Shown one piece after another: positions 8,334 to 14,488 of a stretch of 23,683 bases of DNA. The translations under genes were made by a program, and so were the position numbers. Origin of the DNA: Planctomycetota bacterium (GTDB lineage Bacteria; Planctomycetota; Phycisphaerae; WQYP01); NCBI GenBank assembly GCA_021809365.1, contig JAKBAC010000035.1:1-23683 (forward strand), read 5' to 3'. The first letter of the stretch is position 1, and every line of letters starts with the position of its first letter. Below the pieces are notes generated by a model. It saw only the letters and a program-made list of their open reading frames with translations, had not been told where the DNA came from and made no database searches.

Positions 8334-9512
8334 ATGTTGCGTACCAGTGAACTTGATTATGATCTGCCGGCGGAATTGATCGCGCGGCATCCCGCGCATC
8401 CGCGCGACCGCAGCCGACTGCTGGTATATCGCCGGGAGGCGGACTCCATTTCGCACCATTTGTTTTCCGACTTGCCTGATCTTTTGAATTCCGGCGATCT
8501 GCTGATTGCCAACGATACGCGCGTCATTCCCGCAAAACTGTGCCTCCGGAAACCAACCGGAGGCACGATCACCGGACTATTTATCGCGGAGATTTCATCA
8601 GGCCGCTGGCGCGTCATGCTGCGGACCCGCGGTCGCGCGGCCCCGGGACAGCGGCTAAGTCCAGCGTATGGAAAATGTTCCGACCAATTGGTTATGACGT
8701 TGTTGCAACGCGAAGACCCGAAGGGACAATGGATTGTTGAAATCAATGATGCGCGGCCGGCTTTGGAAATTTTGGCGGAAATTGGTGCGGTGCCATTACC
8801 TCCATACATTGAAAAGGCGAGAAGCGATGATCGGCAGGCGGTACGCGTTGAACCGCGGGAAGCGGAGAAGCGGAACAAACCGGACAAGAGCGGGCAACCA
8901 GGCGCTTACGACAGTGGAGCGCCGCATGTCTTTCCACCCGGCGCGGAGGATGTTCAGAACTATCAGACCATTTACGCCAGGCAGGCCGGCGCTCTGGCCG
9001 CGCCTACGGCGGGGCTGCACTTCACAGCCGATGTTTTTACACGGCTGGCGGCAAGAGGCCTTGATCGGGCATGGGTGACGCTTCATGTCGGTCTGGGAAC
9101 GTTTCTTCCCGTTGAAGCGACGACACTGGATGGCCATCCCATGCACCACGAATCATTTTCTATTCCCCGCGCTACCGTGGAACGCATTCGACGCCAAAAG
9201 GCCGCAAATGGCCGCCTGGTGCTCGTGGGAACCACCACAGTCCGCACCTTGGAATCCATGGCACATACAATTCTGGACAACACCATCCCGGCGCAGGATT
9301 TTTCCGGTTCCACCAACCTGCTGATTCAACCGGGATATGCGTTTGAACTTACCGATGTGTTGATAACGAATTTTCATCTGCCGCGCAGCACACTGCTGGC
9401 ACTGGTGGGTGCGTTGGTGGGGCTGGATCGCCTGAAGGACATTTATCGCCATGCCATTGAAAAGCGCTACCGCTTCTATAGCTTTGGTGATGCCATGCTG
9501 ATTTTGCCATGA
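8334..9512 (+). CDS. queA: S-adenosylmethionine:tRNA ribosyltransferase-isomerase (QueA)
   Basis: This 392-residue enzyme transfers and isomerises the ribosyl part of S-adenosylmethionine onto 7-aminomethyl-7-deazaguanine in tRNA, giving epoxyqueuosine at wobble position 34. Landmarks: DYDLPAELIARHPAHPRDRSRLLV at the start, LLIANDTRVIPAKL (about 56-69), GAVPLPPYIEK (151-161), YQTIYARQAGALAAPTAGLHFT (210-231), HVGLGTFLPV, and a C-terminal TNLLIQPGYAFELTDVLITNFHLPRSTLLALVGAL. Usual length is about 340-360. The extra residues form a charged, Gly/Pro-rich insertion at about 162-206, between PPYIEK and the NYQT motif. Three bases separate it from the upstream glycosyltransferase stop and no strong ribosome-binding site is seen, so translation is probably coupled. 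Other queuosine genes are not in the window. Confidence 0.96.
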   Translation: MLRTSELDYDLPAELIARHPAHPRDRSRLLVYRREADSISHHLFSDLPDLLNSGDLLIANDTRVIPAKLCLRKPTGGTITGLFIAEISSGRWRVMLRTRGRAAPGQRLSPAYGKCSDQLVMTLLQREDPKGQWIVEINDARPALEILAEIGAVPLPPYIEKARSDDRQAVRVEPREAEKRNKPDKSGQPGAYDSGAPHVFPPGAEDVQNYQTIYARQAGALAAPTAGLHFTADVFTRLAARGLDRAWVTLHVGLGTFLPVEATTLDGHPMHHESFSIPRATVERIRRQKAANGRLVLVGTTTVRTLESMAHTILDNTIPAQDFSGSTNLLIQPGYAFELTDVLITNFHLPRSTLLALVGALVGLDRLKDIYRHAIEKRYRFYSFGDAMLILP

Positions 9513-9584
9513 CCAGGGCGTGAATTCACGGATTCCTTCCTCTGCGATTTTGCGAAAGATCATCAATACTTCATTATGACCAGG

Positions 9585-9608
9585 GATACGGATTTCTCCA
9601 GCCGTATC
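9585..9608 (+). terminator. Possible hairpin terminator after queA
   Basis: GATACGG (9585-9591) pairs with CCGTATC (9602-9608) across a 10-base loop, 73 bases after the queA stop. No uridine tract follows, so intrinsic termination is doubtful; the hairpin could merely stabilise the 3' end. Confidence 0.25.
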
Positions 9609-9733
9609 ATGGTATTATCCCCGCCACTTTGGATTGTCTTGTAATTCGCTATAAACGTGCTAGAGTTTCAGCCATGGAGATCGGGAATGGACTGCGATTC
9701 TTCGCGGCTGCTACCGAGCGTTGAGAAATGACG

Positions 9734-9739
9734 TATAAT
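9734..9739 (+). promoter_or_regulatory. Putative -10 element for the small membrane protein gene
   Basis: CGTATAATGCG lies 72 bases before the ATG at 9812, downstream of queA. A consensus -35 at the right distance is not visible. The leader would contain the 5-bp hairpin at 9755-9770. Confidence 0.45.
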
Positions 9740-9811
9740 GCGATTACTTGCTTTCCGCGTCTTTTCGCGGCATTCGCATGATCAGTACAGATTTTTCAGA
9801 AAGGTGTGTAT

Positions 9812-10426
9812 ATGATCCTTCCGTATGATTGGAAAGACAAACTCAAGCCCTCTAACCTTCGCCAAACCATCAACGAAAACGCCGCGGTGATGAGCATCAT
9901 TGCGGTGGTTGTGGTGATTCTTACAATCGCCTATCTTGTACATGAATATGTTTACCATCCTCTGCCCAATGCGAGCACGGCCTTATCTTATTATTATGAT
10001 ACATCCGATCAGAAACTCTTGGCGCTGCCGGCAAATCAATATCCCCCGCTGATCGGCAAAACCGGCAAGCCGACAGTTTTCCTGGCGATATGTTATACCT
10101 GCTCCACCAGTGCCCATAAAAAAATTGCGTATCTGGAGAAATACAGCGAAGAATTCAAATCCGCCATGGAAAAGATGCTCAAAATACAAGCCAGTTTTAA
10201 CAACGGCACCAGCGGTGTATCGCCTGACAATCAGGCCGTCCAGCAACAGATGCAACAGTTGCAGATGCAACTTCGAACGGCAACGCAGATGGGCGGTGCC
10301 ATGCTGGTACGCAGCGTTAAGCCCGGGTCCCACTGGTATCCAACTCAATCGCCCGAAGGTCAACGGATATGCACCCTGCCGCCTTGTCCAAACGGTGGAA
10401 AATTAAGGTACTGCGTTCCCCATTGA
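9812..10426 (+). CDS. Single-pass membrane-anchored CxxC protein of unknown function
   Basis: A 204-residue protein of no named family. A short cytoplasmic tail (PYDWKDKLKPSNLRQTINEN) is followed by one membrane helix at about residues 24-43 (AAVMSIIAVVVVILTIAYLV), so the rest should face the periplasm. Beyond it are a CYTC pair at residues 94-97 within VFLAICYTCSTSAHKKIAYLEKY, a Gln-rich stretch (QQQMQQLQMQLRTATQ, about 145-162), a GSHWYPTQSPEG segment and a tail with three cysteines (CTLPPC and YC). The ATG at 9812 follows AGAAAGG and is preferred to the GTG at 9806. From memory it resembles a conserved hypothetical protein group of planctomycetes starting with the same PYDWKDKL-like tail. 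The CxxC could bind metal or form a disulfide; no thioredoxin fold can be shown. Confidence 0.8.
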   Translation: MILPYDWKDKLKPSNLRQTINENAAVMSIIAVVVVILTIAYLVHEYVYHPLPNASTALSYYYDTSDQKLLALPANQYPPLIGKTGKPTVFLAICYTCSTSAHKKIAYLEKYSEEFKSAMEKMLKIQASFNNGTSGVSPDNQAVQQQMQQLQMQLRTATQMGGAMLVRSVKPGSHWYPTQSPEGQRICTLPPCPNGGKLRYCVPH

Positions 10427-10475
10427 TTCGCCGCCTTGTTGGAACGGGGCAGCGCGGACTTGCCATTGGAACTCT

Positions 10476-10487
10476 CCGCACGTGCGG
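10476..10487. repeat. 12-base palindrome upstream of ribB
   Basis: CCGCACGTGCGG is a perfect palindrome in the 173-base gap before the RibB gene. It may be a hairpin or a dimeric protein site, but nothing else supports a role. A TTGACT at 10533-10538 is a possible -35 without a good -10. Confidence 0.25.
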
Positions 10488-10599
10488 CGGTGGATTTGAT
10501 TTTGAAATTTCCTGCACCATGAATCAATAACATTGACTGACGGAAACAGGGTCGAATGCTTGACTGAAGCTGGAAAATTCCCCGTGGAGTGCTCACACA

Positions 10600-11769
10600 A
10601 TGCAATTTGCGCCAATTGATGACATTCTCGCCGCCCTGAAGCGCGGTGAAATGATCGTGCTGCTCGATGATGAAGATCGAGAGAATGAAGGGGATTTGGT
10701 ATGCGCCGCCCAATTCATCACCGCCGATATCGTGAATTTCATGCTTAAAGAAGCGCGTGGAGTTTTATGCGTTGCCATGACCCCCGATGATTGCCGACGT
10801 CTGGCACTCTATCCCCAGGCCGCCTATAACACCGCCCCTCTGGGCACGGCCTTCACGGTCAGTGTGGATGCGCACCCCCGGCTCGGCATCACCACCGGCG
10901 TTTCCGCGGCGGAACGAGCCTGTACCATCAAAACGCTCATCGATCCCAACTGCCGCCCCGATGACCTTTGCCGCCCCGGCCATGTCAATCCCCTGCAGGC
11001 CAGACCCGGCGGGGTGTTGGAACGCGCCGGCCAAACTGAAGGGTCCGTGGATCTGGCGCGCATGGCTGCTCTTTATCCGGCGGGTGTGATTATTGAAATC
11101 ATGTCCGAAGATGGTTCCATGGCCCGCCTGCCTGAACTGGAAAAATTTTCCCGACGTCATGGCCTGCTGATGTGCAGCATCGCTGATATTATTCAATATC
11201 GCCTGCGACGCGACACTTTGGTGAAACGTATTGCATCCATGGAATTGAAAACCGCATTCGGCGCATTTGATCTGCACGTCTACGAGACACTCAACGACCC
11301 ATTGCTCCATCTGGCCATCACCTGTGGAGGCGTTGGTGCCATTGACCCGAAGACCGGCAAGTCAGTGATTCAATCGGAGCCGGTTTTAACGCGTGTGCAT
11401 TCCGAACATCTTCTGGGTGACGTTTTTGCGGCGGACTTTACGGATAGCGGGCGGGAATTGCAGGAGTCTCTGCGCATGATTCAGCGCGCCGGCAAGGGAG
11501 CCGTGGTTTATCTGCGGCAGGAATCGCGCGGATTGGCGCTGCTGGCACGGTTGGATGAAATGCGCAGCACGCCTGGAAGGTCCGCCAACACCGCCGAGCC
11601 GCAAGGCCCAATGGGACGACGTGATTTCGGTATCGGTGCCCAGATCCTGCGCGACCTGGGCCTGCGGGAATTGATTATTCTCACCAACCGCCCGAAGAAA
11701 CTTCATGGTCTTGAAGGATTCAACCTTACCGTGGTGGAACAGCGGCCCATTCATCACTTGCGCGGATGA
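10600..11769 (+). CDS. ribB: 3,4-dihydroxy-2-butanone-4-phosphate synthase fused to a degenerate GTP cyclohydrolase II-like domain
   Basis: This 389-residue protein has the RibBA layout for riboflavin synthesis. The RibB domain (about 1-200) makes dihydroxybutanone phosphate from ribulose-5-phosphate and keeps LLDDEDRENEGDLV, FTVSVDAHPRLGITTGVSAAERA, RPGHVNPLQARPGGVLERAG, TEGSVDLARMAALYPAGVI and EIMSEDGSMARLPEL. The histidine of the usual GHTE motif is glutamine here. The RibA-like domain (about 205-389) aligns over RVHSEHLLGDVF and VVYLRQESRGLALLARLDEM, and again over RDFGIGAQILRDLGLREL and LTNRPKKLHGLEGF. All three zinc cysteines are missing (RVHSEC is RVHSEH; RCDCG is DFTDSG), and the LQD..DTVEAN stretch is replaced. 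Normal GTP cyclohydrolase II activity is therefore unlikely; a separate RibA would be needed. GGAG lies ten bases before the ATG. No FMN riboswitch is visible upstream. Confidence 0.92.
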   Translation: MQFAPIDDILAALKRGEMIVLLDDEDRENEGDLVCAAQFITADIVNFMLKEARGVLCVAMTPDDCRRLALYPQAAYNTAPLGTAFTVSVDAHPRLGITTGVSAAERACTIKTLIDPNCRPDDLCRPGHVNPLQARPGGVLERAGQTEGSVDLARMAALYPAGVIIEIMSEDGSMARLPELEKFSRRHGLLMCSIADIIQYRLRRDTLVKRIASMELKTAFGAFDLHVYETLNDPLLHLAITCGGVGAIDPKTGKSVIQSEPVLTRVHSEHLLGDVFAADFTDSGRELQESLRMIQRAGKGAVVYLRQESRGLALLARLDEMRSTPGRSANTAEPQGPMGRRDFGIGAQILRDLGLRELIILTNRPKKLHGLEGFNLTVVEQRPIHHLRG

Positions 11770-12719
11770 AACTGGTGATGGACACTTTTGAGGCGGTCGG
11801 CATCGACATGCGTGTAGATTTGGGTGGTGCCGACATCGGCGTGGCCGAGAAGTTCCTGCACCACGCGCAAATCCGCGCCACCGGAAAGCAGGTGCGTGGC
11901 GAACGTGTGGCGCAGTTTGTGAGGGTGTACATGCCTCAGCCCGGCGGCGCGACAGATACGATCGAGCCTCTGCCATAACACAATTCGATCAATCGGCTGG
12001 CCAGAACGGGAAACAAACACATTGGGTACCCGGCTGTTGGATACCGCCAGGAGGCGTGGCCGCAATTCGGACATGTATTTTTCCATGGCGGCACGCGCGG
12101 GCTTTCCCACGGGGATGATCCGTTCACGGCTACCCTTACCGATCACACGGATCACGCCCAACTGCGCATGAACATTAAGCTCGGTCAGCCCGGCCAATTC
12201 ACTGGCCCGTAAGCCACAGGCATAAAACAATTCAATAATGGCCTGATCGCGCAGCGCCAATGGATGATGGGGATCCACCGCCTTGAGCAATGCATCGATT
12301 TGCGCTCGGTTCATGACATCCGGCAATTTTCGCCAGCCATGCGGCGTTTCAAGCTGTTCCGTCGGATTTTCTGCCATCTTGCCGCGGGCCACCAAAAAAC
12401 GATAAAACATTTTCAACGCCGCGGTATGACGCATGATGCTGCTGGTGCGCATCCGGCGCTGGGACTGGAGATATTTGAGATAGGCACCAATCGCCGCATG
12501 ATCAACCCCCGGAAGTGAGCAATTCATCTGCTGATTGCAAAATATTGCGAAGTCACAAAGATCAGAGCGATAGGCGGCCAATGTATTGATGGATAATCCC
12601 AGCTCAATTTCAATATAGCCCAGGAAGGCGTCCATGGCGGCATGGTCTTCAGGCCGTGCGGCTTGTGCGGCTTGGCGGCGCGAAGTTGCGGATGTTGTGC
12701 CCTGTTGAATCATGTCCAT
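11754..12719 (-). CDS. xerD: Tyrosine recombinase, XerD/XerC type
   Basis: A 321-residue site-specific tyrosine recombinase, normally resolving chromosome dimers at dif with its partner. The amino-terminal SAM-like DNA-binding domain spans about 28-120 (FLGYIEIELGLSINTLAAYRSDL, SSIMRHTAALKMFYRFLV). The catalytic domain has all six key residues: Arg171 (GLRASEL), Lys195 (GKGSRER), His267 and Arg270 (HKLRH), His293 (LGHADVGTTQ) and nucleophile Tyr302 (IYTHV). The tail HHQFHPRK resembles XerD ends. A strong GGAGGT site (complement of 12726-12731) lies six bases before the ATG at 12719. Its last 16 bases overlap the end of the convergent ribB gene. No phage, integron or island genes surround it, which favours a housekeeping Xer role. 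Whether XerC or XerD is the better name cannot be settled here. Confidence 0.92.
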   Translation of the reverse strand: MDMIQQGTTSATSRRQAAQAARPEDHAAMDAFLGYIEIELGLSINTLAAYRSDLCDFAIFCNQQMNCSLPGVDHAAIGAYLKYLQSQRRMRTSSIMRHTAALKMFYRFLVARGKMAENPTEQLETPHGWRKLPDVMNRAQIDALLKAVDPHHPLALRDQAIIELFYACGLRASELAGLTELNVHAQLGVIRVIGKGSRERIIPVGKPARAAMEKYMSELRPRLLAVSNSRVPNVFVSRSGQPIDRIVLWQRLDRICRAAGLRHVHPHKLRHTFATHLLSGGADLRVVQELLGHADVGTTQIYTHVDADRLKSVHHQFHPRK

Positions 12720-13096
12720 CCATGGACCTCCGGTCTACCGGGAGGATCAGGCTAATCGCATAACGACGCTTTTTCAAAATCGCCCGAATGCCATCCCCCG
12801 ATTGCGATTCATGGATTCTACCATGGCGACACCGGATAGAGTAATTTTGTGCCCGTGCCCATTAGACGGAGGGTGTGGCAATATGTCCGGGCGAACAGCG
12901 CAATCGACGGCATAAATGCCGGCGATTAGGGAAGGGCTTATACTGAAAACTCGCACCCCGGCCCCCTGCCCGAAAAGATTGCCACACCCTGCCGCGCCAA
13001 AATTCATGTGCGGGACTGTACATTACGAGCCGACGGGTGCACAATTAGGCTACTTGGGCGGACTCCCATGGATGGTCTTCGGTTGGATGATGATCA
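12720..13096. other. Gene-poor region upstream of xerD and of a small membrane protein
   Basis: These 377 bases separate two divergent genes. Short open frames here lack homology-like features and ribosome-binding sites. The notable content is the nested inverted-repeat block at 12870-12990, described separately. The xerD ribosome-binding site lies at its left end and a weak GGATGATG precedes the right-hand gene. Confidence 0.5.
12870..12990. ncRNA. Candidate structured RNA or regulatory element (three-way-junction fold)
   Basis: The block is closed by a perfect 13-base inverted repeat, AGGGTGTGGCAAT (12870-12882) with ATTGCCACACCCT (12978-12990). After a symmetric 5 x 5 internal loop, CGGGC (12888-12892) pairs with GCCCG (12968-12972). 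Inside lie two adjacent arms. Bases 12902-12927 form a near-perfect hairpin (AATCG and CGGCAT pairing with ATGCCG and CGATT, one mismatch). In 12928-12967, AGGG pairs with CCCT, then GG with CC. Helices abut with no spacer between the arms or between the second arm and the inner closing stem. This was read by eye, without energy calculation. Either strand could be transcribed; promoters are unclear. It is not recognisable to me as SRP RNA, 5S rRNA, tmRNA or a known riboswitch. A small MITE-like repeat is the alternative. Confidence 0.4.
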
Positions 13097-13600
13097 ATGC
13101 GCCGTGTCAAACCAGCAAACTCATTTCTGCTTCTTCCGCTGATTTTAAGCGTCGGCGTAGTCAGTTGGGCCGTGCTGTTTGGTTCGCTGCTGGCCTTGGC
13201 CCTGATTGTGCTTTCGCCGGCCCTGCATGATATGCGACGGGCGGAGGTTACCCGCAACAATCTGCAGGCGACGCTGGCCCTGGTTAATGAAAAAATTTCC
13301 CTTCAAAGGCACTTTATCAAGCTTGCCGACACCGATGAGCGTCTGATGCAGCGGCTCTCCGATCGGCAACTTAACATTGTGAATCCCAATGAAGAGGTTC
13401 TCCCGCTGGCGAATGATCGTCGCCCGCGCGATGTGCAAAGTCTCATTGATGAGGCGCTGACGCCCATTGAACCGCGCCCGGTGCCTCCAGTGCCATGGAT
13501 TGTCAGCATCGTCCGGTTTAATGCCGTGCGCGGTCCATTGATGATTTTGGCGTTGTTTGGCTTTGTGGTGGCATTTCTCTTGGACGTTCGCCGACAGTAG
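13097..13600 (+). CDS. Small two-helix membrane protein with coiled-coil region, unknown function
   Basis: This 167-residue protein belongs to no family I recognise. It has a basic amino terminus (MRRVKPANS), a long hydrophobic segment at about 9-40 (FLLLPLILSVGVVSWAVLFGSLLALALIVLSP), and a helical, probably coiled-coil stretch at about 43-95 (LHDMRRAEVTRNNLQATLAL and onward). A Pro-rich linker (PIEPRPVPPVPW) follows, then a second membrane helix near the end (PLMILALFGFVVAFLLDV) and a short basic tail. The layout is reminiscent of small divisome or envelope scaffolds, but no signature supports that. The ribosome-binding site is weak (GGATGATG). Its leader may include the structured block that ends 106 bases upstream. 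Confidence 0.7.
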   Translation: MRRVKPANSFLLLPLILSVGVVSWAVLFGSLLALALIVLSPALHDMRRAEVTRNNLQATLALVNEKISLQRHFIKLADTDERLMQRLSDRQLNIVNPNEEVLPLANDRRPRDVQSLIDEALTPIEPRPVPPVPWIVSIVRFNAVRGPLMILALFGFVVAFLLDVRRQ

Positions 13601-13769
13601 CCGCGACTGTTGTTCCGGGCGGCCCATGGCGTCTCCGTTGCACTTTTCCGTCGCCTGTTTCCCGGAACCGGTAAGGTGTTGTGGCACACGGTTCTTCACG
13701 CCTCGCACCGCTTGCATGGCGCATGGCACCGAAATCGACATCACCCGGTGGCGTTGGAAAATTATCCGT

Positions 13770-14288
13770 TCAGGAAGACTCGCGTGTAAGAACCGGAAAA
13801 TTCTCGCGTTCACCCAAACCGGTTACGGGATAATCTTTACGCAGGGGATGCGGTTGAAAGCTATCCCAGGTCAGAATGCGGCGCAAATCCGGGTGGCCCG
13901 TAAATGTAACGCCGAACATGTCAAAGACTTCCCGCTCCAGCCATTCAGCCCCGGAGTAAAGCGGAACCAAAGAAGGAATCTCAAGTTCATTTTCATTGAC
14001 AAATACACGCACAATCAGACGCGGCGTGCATTTTTCCACACTGTTAAAAATGTACACCAGACCGAACCGCGGTTTGTCCCAACTCGGATAGTTAAGGTAA
14101 TCCACGCATGTAATATCCGCCAGCATGTCATAGTGAAGCTCGGTATCATCGCGTAAGAACGTCACCACCGCCAGAAATTCCGCGCGCGGAACGGAAACCT
14201 GGAACTGACCGCGAAACGTTGCGCCCTTGAGGCCCAGGCCGGGAAATTTTTCCTTCAGCCGAATTGCGGCGGGATGGTCAACAGTCAT
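13770..14288 (-). CDS. nuoC: NADH-quinone oxidoreductase subunit C
   Basis: This 172-residue protein is the 30-kDa (NuoC) subunit of complex I, part of the peripheral arm at the cytoplasmic face of the inner membrane. The diagnostic region is complete: WLEREVFDMFGVTFTGHPDL (about 116-135), then RRILTWDSFQPHPLRKDYP. Upstream, DMLADITCVDYLNYP and RFGLVYIFNSV also match the family. The ATG at 14288 has GGAG nine bases upstream. NuoC is normally within a nuoA-N operon; here no nuoB or nuoD flanks it. Upstream on the same strand is only non-coding sequence of about 200 bases, then an opposite-strand gene. Downstream is a 169-base gap. It is intact and apparently a single-gene unit. Confidence 0.94.
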   Translation of the reverse strand: MTVDHPAAIRLKEKFPGLGLKGATFRGQFQVSVPRAEFLAVVTFLRDDTELHYDMLADITCVDYLNYPSWDKPRFGLVYIFNSVEKCTPRLIVRVFVNENELEIPSLVPLYSGAEWLEREVFDMFGVTFTGHPDLRRILTWDSFQPHPLRKDYPVTGLGERENFPVLTRESS

Positions 14289-14488
14289 GATTTTTTACTC
14301 CGTGCACTTTTACACCAGCATACCAGCACGCAGTATAGCGGCACCAGATTTGATAATCCAGACCTCCGCCTCCCAAAAATGCCAGGATGCAAGCAATGAA
14401 CACTGATGATTGCACACATGATGGATTCTGCATTCTCGGTTTATCCCTTATCATGGTTGCATAGATTGTTCTGGAGCTTGGCTTAAAT

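Larger units (their letters stand above)
9513..9811. other. Intergenic region between queA and a small membrane protein gene
   Basis: No gene is supported in these 299 bases. They hold a 12-base palindrome (CGTGAATTCACG, 9519-9530), an inverted repeat that may end the queA transcript (9585-9608), a TATAAT at 9734-9739, and a small leader hairpin (CCGCG, six-base loop, CGCGG; 9755-9770) before the next start. A 10-base direct repeat ATGACCAGGG at 9509 and 9577 is too short to interpret. Confidence 0.5.

Noticed and set aside
9509..9586. Direct repeat ATGACCAGGG at 9509 and 9577
   Set aside because: Ten bases, two copies, no further units; not an array or attachment site.
10427..10599. FMN riboswitch upstream of the RibB gene
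   Set aside because: The conserved FMN-element blocks are not recognisable; only a 12-base palindrome and a weak -35-like sequence are present.
11754..12719. Tyrosine recombinase as the integrase of a genomic island
   Set aside because: No tRNA, attachment repeats, phage or cargo genes nearby, and its motifs and tail match housekeeping XerD.
12840..12995. Cobalamin riboswitch (GGGAA and CCCCGGCCCC segments in the structured block)
   Set aside because: The order and spacing of the conserved boxes do not fit and the downstream gene is not a cobalamin gene.
12916..13230. Plus-strand open frame of about 100 codons before and overlapping the small membrane protein gene
   Set aside because: No ribosome-binding site, composition unlike neighbouring proteins, starts inside the structured repeat block and overlaps the better-supported gene.
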